From: Rhodopseudomonas palustris HaA2
GTDB taxonomy: Bacteria > Pseudomonadota > Alphaproteobacteria > Rhizobiales > Xanthobacteraceae
NCBI RefSeq assembly: GCF_000013365.1
Contig: NC_007778.1
Location: 2,108,001-2,172,000 of the forward strand
Reading direction: 5' to 3'
Length of the DNA: 64,000 bases
Positions 26,880 to 34,413 of this stretch are shown here, piece after piece. A program made the position numbers and the translations under genes. The notes beneath the pieces are model-generated. The model had not been told where the DNA came from, did no database searches, and saw nothing but the letters and a program-made list of their open reading frames with translations. Within the stretch, counting starts at the first letter, position 1. Every line of letters begins with the position of its first letter.

Positions 26880-27932
26880 ATGAAGAGCTTTCGCGTCTCG
26901 GGCTTCGGCCAGCCGCTTAGCGAAGACAACCGGCCGACGCCGGAATTGACCGGCACGCAGGTGCTGCTGCGCGTCAAGGCCGCCGGCATCTGCCACAGCG
27001 ATCTGCACATCTGGGAGGGCGGCTACGAACTCGGCCACGGCCGCAAGAAGCTGTCGCTGGCCGATCGCGGCGTGGCATTGCCGCTGACGATGGGGCACGA
27101 GACCGTCGGCGAGATCGTCGCCGCAGGACCCGACGCCAAGGATGCGAAGATCGGCGATGTCGCGCTGGTGTATCCGTGGATCGGCTGCGGCCAATGCGCG
27201 GTGTGTCGCGAAGGCGACGAGAACATGTGCCTCAAGCCGCGGTTCCTCGGCGTGTATTGCGACGGCGGCTATTCCGACGAACTGATCGTGCCGCATCCGC
27301 GCTATCTGCTCAGCCTCGACGGGCTCGATCCGGTGACCGCGGCGCCGTATGCGTGTTCGGGCGTCACCACCTACAGCGCGCTGAAGAAGCTGGAATTCGC
27401 CTTCGACGGTCCGATCGTGATGTTCGGCGCCGGCGGGCTCGGGCTGATGGCGCTGTCGCTGCTGAAGGCGATGGGCGGCAAGGGCGCGATCATGGTCGAT
27501 ATCGACGCCAGGAAGCGCGAGGCGGCGGAGCAGGCCGGCGCGATGGCGACGGTCGACGGCGCGGCGCCCGACGCGCTGGAGCAAATCGCCAAGAAGGCCG
27601 GCGCGCCGGTGCGTGGCGCGCTCGACCTCGTCGGCAATTCGCAGACCGCGCAACTCGGCTTCGACTGTCTCACCAAAGGCGGCAAGCTGGTGATCGTCGG
27701 CCTGTTCGGCGGCGGCGCGCCATGGGCGCTGCCGTTCATCCCGATGCGCGCGATCACGATTCAGGGCTCGTATGTCGGCAATCTGCGCGAGACCCAGGAA
27801 CTGCTCGATCTGGTGCGCGCCAACAAGATCGCGCCGATTCCGGTGACGCCGCTGCCGCTGCCCAAGGCCAACGAGGCGCTGATGGATCTGCAGAAGGGGC
27901 GGTTGGTCGGCCGCGCGGTGCTGACGCCGTGA
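26880..27932 (+). CDS. Zinc-dependent alcohol dehydrogenase (MDR superfamily)
   Basis: A 350-residue medium-chain dehydrogenase. The catalytic zinc ligands are Cys in AAGICHSDLH and His-Glu in MGHETVGEI. The structural zinc motif is CGQCAVCREGDENMC. The cofactor fold is IVMFGAGGLGLMALSLL, with an Asp (MVDIDARKRE) after the second strand that points to NAD(H). The start at 26880 has GGGGAG upstream; an in-frame ATG at 26838 lacks a ribosome site. It is probably cotranscribed with the nitronate monooxygenase-like gene (78-base gap). The alcohol or aldehyde substrate is unknown. Confidence 0.9.
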   Translation: MKSFRVSGFGQPLSEDNRPTPELTGTQVLLRVKAAGICHSDLHIWEGGYELGHGRKKLSLADRGVALPLTMGHETVGEIVAAGPDAKDAKIGDVALVYPWIGCGQCAVCREGDENMCLKPRFLGVYCDGGYSDELIVPHPRYLLSLDGLDPVTAAPYACSGVTTYSALKKLEFAFDGPIVMFGAGGLGLMALSLLKAMGGKGAIMVDIDARKREAAEQAGAMATVDGAAPDALEQIAKKAGAPVRGALDLVGNSQTAQLGFDCLTKGGKLVIVGLFGGGAPWALPFIPMRAITIQGSYVGNLRETQELLDLVRANKIAPIPVTPLPLPKANEALMDLQKGRLVGRAVLTP

Positions 27933-27941
27933 TCGCCGTCG

Positions 27942-28568
27942 TCAGTCCGGCTCGCGCATGGCGAGCCCCTCCGCCTCGGCGAGGTCCTGCGGCGTGTTGG
28001 CGTTGAAGAACGGATCGGCCGGCTCGACCGGCCATTCGGCCATCGCGCGCGGATAGCGCGCGGTGAAGCGGTCGACCTTGCGGATGTCGTCGGCGAGCAA
28101 GGCGCGGCGCAGGTCGATGCGCAGGCCGACGGGCCACAGCGCGATCACCGGATGCGAGCGGCCGGCCGATGCGGCGACGGCGATGTCGGCCTGCTGATCG
28201 ATCCGCGCCTGATGCAGCCGCGCGACCAGATCGCGCGGCAGAAACGGACAATCCGCCGGCGTGCTCAGCATCCATCGGGCGGCGGGCCGGTGCTCGGCGA
28301 CCCAGTCCAGCCCGGCGAGCACGCCGGCGAGCGGACCGCGAAAACCATCGACCGGATCGGCGATGACCGGCAGGTCGTAGTCCGCGAACCGCGCCGGGTC
28401 GCCGTTGGCGCTCAGCGCCAGGATGTCGCATTGCGATGCCAGGCGGTCGATCACCAGCGCCAGCAGAGTTCGGCCGCCGACCATGCGCAGCGCTTTGTCG
28501 CCGCCGCCCATGCGCTGCGCCAGGCCTCCGGCGAGGATGATTGCAGGTGGGGCGGGGGGGTCGGCCAT
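27942..28568 (-). CDS. mobA: Molybdenum cofactor guanylyltransferase MobA
   Basis: A 208-residue nucleotidyltransferase that adds GMP to molybdopterin to form the MGD cofactor. The signature AIILAGGLAQRMGGGDKAL is at the N terminus, with VIADPVDGFRGPLAGVLAGL, MLSTPADCPFLP and DPFFNANTPQDLAEA further on. The start is 28568 (MADPPAPPA); 28586 is an alternative. It runs convergent with the alcohol dehydrogenase gene, 9 bases apart. Confidence 0.92.
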   Translation of the reverse strand: MADPPAPPAIILAGGLAQRMGGGDKALRMVGGRTLLALVIDRLASQCDILALSANGDPARFADYDLPVIADPVDGFRGPLAGVLAGLDWVAEHRPAARWMLSTPADCPFLPRDLVARLHQARIDQQADIAVAASAGRSHPVIALWPVGLRIDLRRALLADDIRKVDRFTARYPRAMAEWPVEPADPFFNANTPQDLAEAEGLAMREPD

Positions 28569-28688
28569 CGAGCGTCTTCCGAACATTTCGGGGCACCTCA
28601 TGGTGGTACAGGCGGAGGCGCTCGTCCGCAATAAGGCGAACGGCGGAGTGATTGACGCAGGCCACGCGCTTCGCCATCGTCCGCGGCG

Positions 28689-28937
28689 ATGACAACGATC
28701 AAGCTCGACCTGACCGGACTGAAATGTCCGCTGCCGGTGCTGAAGACGCGCAAGGCGCTGACCGCGCTGCGCGGCGGTGACCGGCTGGAAGTGCATTGCA
28801 CCGATCCGATGTCGCTGATCGATATTCCGGTGCTGATCCGGCAGACCGGGGATCAGGTCGACAGCGCGACACGATCCGAAGCGGCGATCGTGTTCGTCAT
28901 CACCAAGGCCGCTACCGCCGATCGCGCCGACGACTGA
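28689..28937 (+). CDS. TusA-family sulfurtransferase
   Basis: An 82-residue protein with the TusA fold. The active Cys is in LTGLKCPLPVLKTRKAL (CPxP), followed by RLEVHCTDPMSLIDIPVL and VFVITKA. TusA-type proteins pass persulfide sulfur in tRNA thiolation, molybdenum cofactor or dissimilatory sulfur metabolism. It is divergent from mobA with 120 bases between, so a role in sulfuration of molybdenum cofactor or its enzymes is plausible but unproved. Confidence 0.88.
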   Translation: MTTIKLDLTGLKCPLPVLKTRKALTALRGGDRLEVHCTDPMSLIDIPVLIRQTGDQVDSATRSEAAIVFVITKAATADRADD

Positions 28938-28950
28938 AGCGGCGCGGTCG

Positions 28951-28975
28951 GGAACCAATGATCATCTCGGACGAT
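28951..28975 (+). promoter_or_regulatory. EcfG-type promoter candidate upstream of the H1-like gene
   Basis: GGAAC (28951-28955), a 16-base spacer, then CGAT (28972-28975) differ from the alphaproteobacterial general stress consensus GGAAC-N16/17-CGTT by one base. It lies 27 bases before the ATG at 29003, leaving a short leader. Confidence 0.5.
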
Positions 28976-29002
28976 TGATCTTTGTTTCCATGGGAGGAAT
29001 TG

Positions 29003-29359
29003 ATGGCCAGAAAATATGCGAAGAAAGCGTCGGCCAAGGTCGCGCGCGCGATGAAGAAGCGCAAGTCCGGCACGCTGAAGAGCGGCGGCTCCGGCAAGAC
29101 GGTGAAGAGCCGCAAGCAGGCGATCGCGATCGGCCTGTCGGAAGCGCGCGCCGAAGGCAAGAAAGTGCCGAGCAAGAAGGGCGCGAAGAAGACCGGCACC
29201 AAGGCCACGAAGAAGACGACCAAGAAGTCGGCGAAGACGACCACAAAGAAGACGGCGGCGAAGAAGGCGACCAAGAAGTCGTCGAAAGAGAAGACGAAGA
29301 AGACGGCGGCCCGCAAGTCGGCGACGGGCCGCAAGCGCACGCCGTCGAAGAAGGGTTGA
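29003..29359 (+). CDS. DUF6496-type protein with histone H1-like lysine-rich tail
   Basis: A 118-residue, very basic protein. The N-terminal part (ARKYAKKASAKVARAMKKRK, GTLKSGGSGKTVKSRKQA, IAIGLSEARAEGKKVP) matches DUF6496. From about residue 60 on it is almost only Lys, Thr, Ala and Ser in TKKTTKKSAKTTTKK-like repeats, as in histone H1 and mycobacterial HU tails. DNA compaction is the expected activity. GGGAGG is placed well before the ATG at 29003. An EcfG-like promoter lies upstream and the ku-ligD pair follows, so a role in stress-time chromosome protection is plausible. Confidence 0.8.
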   Translation: MARKYAKKASAKVARAMKKRKSGTLKSGGSGKTVKSRKQAIAIGLSEARAEGKKVPSKKGAKKTGTKATKKTTKKSAKTTTKKTAAKKATKKSSKEKTKKTAARKSATGRKRTPSKKG

Positions 29360-29446
29360 GCTCCGTCGACAAACGCCCTCGCTACAAACGTCCTAGAGCC
29401 CTTCATCGAATGATTGAAGCAACGCGGCATTCTCGCGTGCGGTGTC

Positions 29447-29564
29447 GTCATCCTGAGGTGCGAGCGCAGCGAGCCTCGAAGGATGCGGCCAAGGCGTTTG
29501 CGGCTCATCCTTCGAGGCCCGCAGCGCCGCGCATGGCGCGGCCCAGCGGGCACCTCAGGATGAC
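29447..29564. repeat. Inverted intergenic repeat (GTCATCCTGAGGTGCGAG type)
   Basis: A 118-base palindromic element with end arms GTCATCCTGAGGTG (29447-29460) and CACCTCAGGATGAC (29551-29564), and inner arms CCTCGAAGGATG and CATCCTTCGAGG. It is a different family from the GTCATTCCGGGG repeats and lies directly before copy 2 of that family. The 421-base gap 29360-29780 holds these two repeats and no gene that I can see. Confidence 0.8.
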
Positions 29565-29598
29565 GGCGGTGATTCCATCAAAACCAGAGCTGCTCTAG

Positions 29599-29757
29599 CG
29601 TTCGTCATTCCGGGGCGCTCGCGCAAGCGAGCGAACCCGGAATCCATAACACCTACGCCAACTGGCAAGACGTACTCGATCGCCTTCCTCGCTCAAATCC
29701 GAGCACCGGGGTTATGGATTCCGGGCTCGCGCTACGCGCGCCCCGGAATGACGAACG
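29599..29757. repeat. Inverted intergenic repeat (GTCATTCCGGGGCGC type), copy 2
   Basis: A 159-base palindromic element with outer arms CGTTCGTCATTCCGGGGCGC at the left end and GCGCCCCGGAATGACGAACG at the right end. The inner arms are GAACCCGGAATCCATAAC and GTTATGGATTCCGGG. The outer arms match copy 1 at 24053-24150; the central ~60 bases do not. It lies just past the ku stop and may terminate ku. Confidence 0.8.
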
Positions 29758-29780
29758 ATGGATCGATTGGTAAAGGCGCC

Positions 29781-30662
29781 TCAGCTCGCCTTGCGTGAAC
29801 GCGCCGCCGAGCGGTGGGCCTTCTTCGCCGCGCGGCTACCGCCGCGTGACGCCGCGCGCCGCGGCGCAGGCTTGCTGCCCTTCTTGCCGCCGAGGCTCTG
29901 CTTGAGCGCATCCATCAGGCTGACGACGTTGTCGGACGTCTCGCGCGGCTCGGGGATCTTGATCGACTTGCCGGCGGCCTTGCGCTTGACCAGCGCCTTC
30001 AGCGCGGTCTCGTAGTCGTCCTTGAAGGTCGACGGATCGAAATGCGCCGCCTTGGTGTCGAGGATGTGCCCGGCGAGTTCGACCATGTCCTTGGAGATTT
30101 TCGGGCTCTTGATGCCGTCGAAATAATCCTCGGCGTCGCGCAGTTCGTAGGGATAACGCAACGTGGTGCCGAGCAGGCCCTTGCCGAGCGGCTCGATCGC
30201 GATCACATGCTCGCGGTTGGTCAGCACGATCCGCCCCAGCGCGACGCGGCCCTTGTCCTTCATCGCGTCGCGGATCACGGCGAAGGCGTCTACCCCGGCC
30301 TTGCCCTCCGGTGCGATGTAGTACGGATGGTCGAGGTAGCGCTTGTCGATCTCGTCGGCGGGCACGAAGCTGTCGATCTCGATGGTGTGGGTACTCTCGA
30401 TCTGCACCGCTTCGAGCTCGTCCTTCTCGATCGCGACATACTTGCCCTTGCGGACTTCGTAGCCGCGGCCCTTCTGCTGCTTTTCGACCACGTCGCCGGT
30501 TTCCTCGTCGATCATCTGCTGCTTCAGCCGGTTGCCGGTCTCGGTGTTGATCATGTGAAAGCGGGTCTTCTCGACGCTGGTCGAGGCCGGATACAGCGCC
30601 ACGGGACAACTGACCAAGGACAGTTTCAGCGAGCCCTTCCAGTAGGCGCGGCGCGGGGCCAT
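29781..30662 (-). CDS. ku: Non-homologous end-joining protein Ku
   Basis: A 293-residue bacterial Ku that binds DNA double-strand ends as a homodimer and recruits LigD. The opening APRRAYWKGSLKLSLVSCPV and the ring-forming segments FHMINTETGNRLKQQMID, GYEVRKGKYVAIEKDELE and YLDHPYYIAPEGKAG are typical. After the core (~residue 255) it has a basic tail rich in Arg, Ala, Ser and Lys ([17 protein letters not shown]), the extended C terminus that lets Ku bind or slide on DNA. GGAGAG precedes the ATG at 30662. It is divergent from ligD across 131 bases. Confidence 0.96.
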   Translation of the reverse strand: MAPRRAYWKGSLKLSLVSCPVALYPASTSVEKTRFHMINTETGNRLKQQMIDEETGDVVEKQQKGRGYEVRKGKYVAIEKDELEAVQIESTHTIEIDSFVPADEIDKRYLDHPYYIAPEGKAGVDAFAVIRDAMKDKGRVALGRIVLTNREHVIAIEPLGKGLLGTTLRYPYELRDAEDYFDGIKSPKISKDMVELAGHILDTKAAHFDPSTFKDDYETALKALVKRKAAGKSIKIPEPRETSDNVVSLMDALKQSLGGKKGSKPAPRRAASRGGSRAAKKAHRSAARSRKAS

Positions 30663-30715
30663 GATGCTCTCCGATGACGGGGGATGCGGGGCGACCGGAC
30701 GGCGGCGTCCGATCG

Positions 30716-30740
30716 GGAACTTCAACCCAGCGGTGGGGTT
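30716..30740 (+). promoter_or_regulatory. EcfG-type promoter candidate for ligD
   Basis: GGAAC (30716-30720), 16 bases, GGTT (30737-30740): one base from GGAAC-N16-CGTT. It points to ligD, whose ATG is 54 bases further. It overlaps an equivalent motif on the other strand aimed at ku. Confidence 0.4.
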
Positions 30741-30748
30741 TTGGTTCC
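30724..30748 (-). promoter_or_regulatory. EcfG-type promoter candidate for ku
   Basis: On the minus strand GGAAC (30748-30744), 16 bases, GGTT (30727-30724), the same one-base variant as the ligD motif. It points to the ku ATG at 30662. The two motifs together form a near-symmetric segment 30716-30748. Confidence 0.4.
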
Positions 30749-30793
30749 GGTGCTCGGCGACATGCGCACGAGCGCTGCGAGGCGGAGACGACC

Positions 30794-33538
30794 ATGGCGG
30801 CCAGCAAGACCCTCACCCTGTATCGCAACAAGCGCGACTTCGAACAGACCGCCGAGCCGCGCGGCGATGCCGAGGTCGTGCCGTCGAAGCGGCGGCGCTT
30901 CGTAATTCAGAAGCACGACGCGACGCGGCTGCACTACGACCTGCGGCTCGAATATGACGGCGTGTTCAAGTCCTGGGCGGTGACGCGCGGCCCATCGCTC
31001 GATCCACGCGACAAGCGGCTCGCGGTCGAGGTCGAGGACCACCCGCTCGACTACGGCGACTTCGAAGGCACCATTCCCAAGGGCCAGTACGGCGGCGGCA
31101 CGGTGCAACTCTGGGACCGCGGCTATTGGGACTGCGATGATCCCGAGCGGGGGTTCAAGACCGGCGATCTGAAATTCACGCTCGACGGCGAGAAGGTGCA
31201 CGGCAGCTGGGTGCTGGTGCGGATGCGCCACGACCGCAACGGCGGCAAGCGGACCAACTGGCTGCTGATCAAGCATCGCGACGACGACGCCCGCGAGGGC
31301 AAGGCCAACGACATTCTCGACGAGGATCGCTCGGTGGCGTCGGGCCGGACCATGAAGCAGATCGCCGAAGGCAAGGGGCGGGCGCCGAAGCCGTTCATGA
31401 CAGGCAAGGTGGCGCGGGTGAAGGCCGACGCGGTGTGGGACTCGAACAAGGGGCTGGCCGCGGACGCGCGCGCGGCCGACGACGCCGGAAAGGCGGCGAG
31501 ACCCAAGCGCGCCGCGGCGAAGAAGGCGCCGAAGAAGGCCGCAGCGAAGTCCCGCACAACGAAGACGACGTCGAGGGCCACGCGCAAGCCGGTGAAGGTC
31601 GCCGCAATGCCGGACTTCATCCCGCCGCAGCTCTGCACTTCGGTCGAGCGTCCGCCCGGCAGCGACGGCTGGCGCCACGAGATCAAGTTCGACGGCTATC
31701 GGATGCAGTTGCGCATCGCGCACGGCGAGGCTGCGCTCAGGACCCGCAAGGGGCTCGACTGGACCGCGAAATTTCGGGCGATCGCCGACGAGGCTGCGGG
31801 CCTGCCGGATGCGATCATCGACACCGAGATCGTCGCGCTCGATCATCACGGCCATCCCGACTTCGCGGCGTTGCAGGCGGCGCTGTCGGACGGCGACAGC
31901 GACAAGCTGATCTGCTTTGCGTTCGATCTGCTCTATGCCGACGGTGAGGATCTACGGTCTTTGCCGCTGTCCGAGCGCAAGCAGCGCCTGCAAGATCTGC
32001 TCAAAGCCGCGCGCGGACGTCGCAAGGAAGGCCTGATCCGCTATGTCGAGCACTTCGAGACCGGCGGCGATGCCATCCTGCAATCGGCCTGCAAGCTGTC
32101 GCTCGAAGGCATCGTCTCCAAGAAGCTGGACGCGCCGTATCGCTCCGGCCGCAGCGACAACTGGACCAAGGCGAAGTGCCGTGCCGGGCACGAGGTGGTG
32201 ATCGGCGGCTGGAAAACGACGGCCGGCAAATTCCGGTCGCTGATGGTCGGCGTGCAGAGCGACGATCGCGCGGGGAATCATCATTTGGCTTACGTCGGCC
32301 TGGTCGGCACCGGATTCGGCCAGGACGTGGTGAAGCGCATCCTGCCCGAGTTGAAGGCGCGCGCATCAAAGGACAATCCGTTCGCGGGCGAAAACGCGCC
32401 GCGCAAGACCAGCGACGTGAATTGGGTGACACCGGACCTGGTCGCCGAGATCGAATTCGCCGGCTTCACCGGCGCCGGCATGGTGCGGCAGGCGGCGTTC
32501 AAGGGGCTGCGCGCCGACAAGCCGGCGGACGAAGTCGTGGCGGAGAAGCCTGCCCAGGTCGGGATCGCGCGGCCGAAGCCGAAGCGCGGGACGAAAGCAG
32601 CCCCGGCTGTGCGGAAAGTCGCGTCCGCCGCCAGCCGCGCCGAGGTGATGGGAATCTCGATCTCCAAGCCGGACAAGGTGCTGTGGCCGGCGAGCGAGAT
32701 CAGCGAGGCGATCACCAAGCTCGACCTCGCACATTACTACGAAGCGGTCGGCGACTGGCTGATCGCGCACATCAAAGGGCGGCCGTGCTCGATCGTGCGG
32801 GCGCCCGACGGCATCGACGGCGAGCATTTCTTCCAGCGCCATGCGATGCCCGGGATGTCGAACCTGATCGACCTCGCGAAGGTCTCCGGTGACCGCAAGC
32901 CCTATGTCCAGATCGATCGTGTCGAAGGGCTGATCGCGGTGGCGCAGATCGGCGGCCTCGAACTGCATCCGTGGAACTGCGCGCCCGGCGCCTACGACGT
33001 ACCAGGGCGGCTCGTGTTCGATCTCGATCCCGCCCCGGATGTCGGCTTCGACGACGTGGTCGCCGCGGCACGCGAAATGAAAGACCGACTGGAGACGATC
33101 GGACTGTCGACGTTCTGCAAGACCACCGGCGGTAAGGGACTGCACGTCGTGGTGCCGCTGCAGCCGAAGGACGACGTCGACTGGAAGCAGGCCAAGATAT
33201 TCGCGCAGACGGTGTGCGCGCAGATGGCCGACGACAGTCCTGAGCGTTATCTGCTCAACATGTCGAAGCAGCAGCGCAAGGGAAAGATCTTCCTCGACTA
33301 CCTGCGCAACGACCGGATGTCGACGGCGGTCGCGGCGCTGTCCCCCCGGGCGCGCGAGGGAGCCACTGTATCGATGCCGGTGACCTGGAGTCAGGTCAAA
33401 GCGGGCCTCGATCCGAAGCGGTTCACGCTGGGTACGGTGCCGGCCCTGCTTCGCAAGACCAAGGCGTGGGCGGACTACGACGAATCAGCGGCCCCGCTGA
33501 GGGCGGCGCTCGAGGCGCTCGCATCCAGCGGGGCTTGA
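30794..33538 (+). CDS. ligD: Multifunctional NHEJ DNA ligase LigD (PE-LIG-POL)
   Basis: A 914-residue ATP-dependent end-joining ligase. The phosphoesterase domain (~30-190) shows [16 protein letters not shown] with His41, His47 and Asp49, and [12 protein letters not shown] with His83. A Lys/Ala/Arg-rich linker follows (~235-268, [16 protein letters not shown]). The ligase domain (~275-570) has the adenylated Lys298 in [10 protein letters not shown] and later [18 protein letters not shown]. The primase-polymerase domain (~620-900) has [14 protein letters not shown] and [12 protein letters not shown]. The ATG at 30794 follows GGCGGAG. Domain order matches Pseudomonas LigD. It works with Ku encoded next door. 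Confidence 0.96.
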   Translation: MAASKTLTLYRNKRDFEQTAEPRGDAEVVPSKRRRFVIQKHDATRLHYDLRLEYDGVFKSWAVTRGPSLDPRDKRLAVEVEDHPLDYGDFEGTIPKGQYGGGTVQLWDRGYWDCDDPERGFKTGDLKFTLDGEKVHGSWVLVRMRHDRNGGKRTNWLLIKHRDDDAREGKANDILDEDRSVASGRTMKQIAEGKGRAPKPFMTGKVARVKADAVWDSNKGLAADARAADDAGKAARPKRAAAKKAPKKAAAKSRTTKTTSRATRKPVKVAAMPDFIPPQLCTSVERPPGSDGWRHEIKFDGYRMQLRIAHGEAALRTRKGLDWTAKFRAIADEAAGLPDAIIDTEIVALDHHGHPDFAALQAALSDGDSDKLICFAFDLLYADGEDLRSLPLSERKQRLQDLLKAARGRRKEGLIRYVEHFETGGDAILQSACKLSLEGIVSKKLDAPYRSGRSDNWTKAKCRAGHEVVIGGWKTTAGKFRSLMVGVQSDDRAGNHHLAYVGLVGTGFGQDVVKRILPELKARASKDNPFAGENAPRKTSDVNWVTPDLVAEIEFAGFTGAGMVRQAAFKGLRADKPADEVVAEKPAQVGIARPKPKRGTKAAPAVRKVASAASRAEVMGISISKPDKVLWPASEISEAITKLDLAHYYEAVGDWLIAHIKGRPCSIVRAPDGIDGEHFFQRHAMPGMSNLIDLAKVSGDRKPYVQIDRVEGLIAVAQIGGLELHPWNCAPGAYDVPGRLVFDLDPAPDVGFDDVVAAAREMKDRLETIGLSTFCKTTGGKGLHVVVPLQPKDDVDWKQAKIFAQTVCAQMADDSPERYLLNMSKQQRKGKIFLDYLRNDRMSTAVAALSPRAREGATVSMPVTWSQVKAGLDPKRFTLGTVPALLRKTKAWADYDESAAPLRAALEALASSGA

Positions 33539-33554
33539 AGGCGTCGCAGAGGGA

Positions 33555-33719
33555 TCAGATCTTGCCGAGCAGGAGCAGGATCACCAGAATGATGATGATC
33601 AGGCCGAGGCCGCCGCCGCCATAATAGCCGGTGCCGTAGAACGGTCCGCCGCCGATGCCGCTGAAACCGCCCAGCAGGGCAATGATCAGAATAATCAGTA
33701 TGATTGTGCCGATAGACAT
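33555..33719 (-). CDS. DUF3309 small membrane protein
   Basis: A 54-residue protein, MSIGTIILIILIIALLGG at the N terminus, a Gly/Tyr-rich hinge (GGGPFYGTGYYGGGGLG) and a second hydrophobic segment (IIIILVILLLLGKI). This two-segment layout is DUF3309. AAGGAGAG stands right before the ATG. It converges on ligD, 16 bases away. An EcfG-like promoter 56 bases upstream fits the stress-induced small-protein pattern. Function is unknown. Confidence 0.85.
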   Translation of the reverse strand: MSIGTIILIILIIALLGGFSGIGGGPFYGTGYYGGGGLGLIIIILVILLLLGKI

Positions 33720-33774
33720 CTCGCTCTCCTTGTCGCGACGGGTCGCCCGAATGCTCCGCCTCTGTCAGAGCGGA

Positions 33775-33799
33775 AACACGCGGCGAGAGTGAAGGTTCC
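33775..33799 (-). promoter_or_regulatory. EcfG-type promoter candidate for the DUF3309 gene
   Basis: Minus strand GGAAC (33799-33795), 16 bases, TGTT (33778-33775), one base off GGAAC-N16-CGTT, about 56 bases before the ATG at 33719. Confidence 0.4.
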
Positions 33800-33890
33800 A
33801 TAGATTGAACCGGCCGCATGCCCTGTTATTTCCGGTGGAGCGCCCTAAATACCGATCGACGCAACACCCCGATGACGGAAGGAAGTACGG

Positions 33891-34199
33891 ATGTCAGCTC
33901 CGCTTGTCGTATCGATACCTCATCGGCTGGGACGTGACGAAGCCGCGCGCCGTCTGAAGAGCGGGTTGGGCCAGGCGGCGGTCAGCGTGCCTATGCTGAA
34001 GCTCGACGAGGAGATCTGGCAGGGCGACCGTATGATTTTCAGAGTGCGCGCGCTGGGCCAGGTCGCGGCCGGCCACGTCGATATCGCCGACGATCACGTT
34101 CTGCTGGAAGTGCGATTACCATGGCTGCTGCAGAAATTCGCCGACGTCGCCCAGCAGACGATCCGCAAGCGCGGACACTTGCTGCTTGAGAAGAAGTAA
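33891..34199 (+). CDS. Polyhydroxyalkanoic acid system family protein
   Basis: A 102-residue protein: PLVVSIPHRLGRDEAARRLK, then MIFRVRALGQVAAGHVDIAD and LEVRLPWLLQKFADVAQQ. This matches the small PHA_gran_rgn family linked with polyhydroxyalkanoate systems, although many members are not near PHA genes and none are here. GGAAGG precedes the ATG. It is alone on the + strand between the DUF3309 gene and the trehalose operon. Confidence 0.8.
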   Translation: MSAPLVVSIPHRLGRDEAARRLKSGLGQAAVSVPMLKLDEEIWQGDRMIFRVRALGQVAAGHVDIADDHVLLEVRLPWLLQKFADVAQQTIRKRGHLLLEKK

Positions 34200-34229
34200 C
34201 GCGTATCGCCGCATCGCGACAGGGATGCG

Positions 34230-34244
34230 TGTTGCTACGCAACA
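34230..34244. promoter_or_regulatory. Short perfect palindrome TGTTGC-TAC-GCAACA
   Basis: A 6-3-6 inverted repeat lies 31 bases after the PHA-family stop and about 90 bases before a small ORF candidate. It lacks a T-run, so it is more like a protein-binding site than a terminator. The regulator is unknown. Confidence 0.3.
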
Positions 34245-34329
34245 AGCAAGTCATCGAATCTTTTGCATCTGCGTCTTAAGGCTCGCGTAACCGCTGGCTG
34301 AAATCATCGCGAAGCGGAGGAGGGAACCG

Positions 34330-34395
34330 ATGACCAATCGGCACGAGATCCGCCAAGCCGTCCGGCGCGAGATCCCGGACGGCTTTGCTCTGTAG
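34330..34395 (+). CDS. Candidate 21-residue small protein
   Basis: ATG at 34330 is preceded by an unusually good ribosome site, GGAGGAGGG (34316-34324), and opens a 22-codon frame reading MTNRHEIRQAVRREIPDGFA then Leu and TAG. The peptide is basic and helix-compatible. The 3' half of the frame coincides with a perfect 11-bp hairpin (34355-34385), so this could also be the terminator of the upstream gene with a fortuitous frame, or a leader-type ORF. Expression evidence is needed; I give it modest weight. Confidence 0.35.
   Translation: MTNRHEIRQAVRREIPDGFAL
34355..34386 (+). terminator. Strong hairpin, probable terminator between convergent units
   Basis: AAGCCGTCCGG (34355-34365) pairs perfectly with CCGGACGGCTT (34375-34385) around a 9-base loop, followed by T and GCTC. 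It lies between the + strand PHA-family gene and the end of the leftward glucan operon (treY stop at 34414), where a terminator is expected. Confidence 0.55.
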
Positions 34396-34413
34396 TCTCC
34401 CCGCGACCGCGAT

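Noticed and set aside
29150-29350. AAGAAG-rich repeats considered as a noncoding satellite
   Set aside because: They are Lys codons of the DUF6496/H1-like gene, with a good ribosome site and stop.
24053-29757. Palindromic repeats considered as insertion-sequence ends
   Set aside because: There is no transposase frame between the arms and no target-site duplication that I can see.
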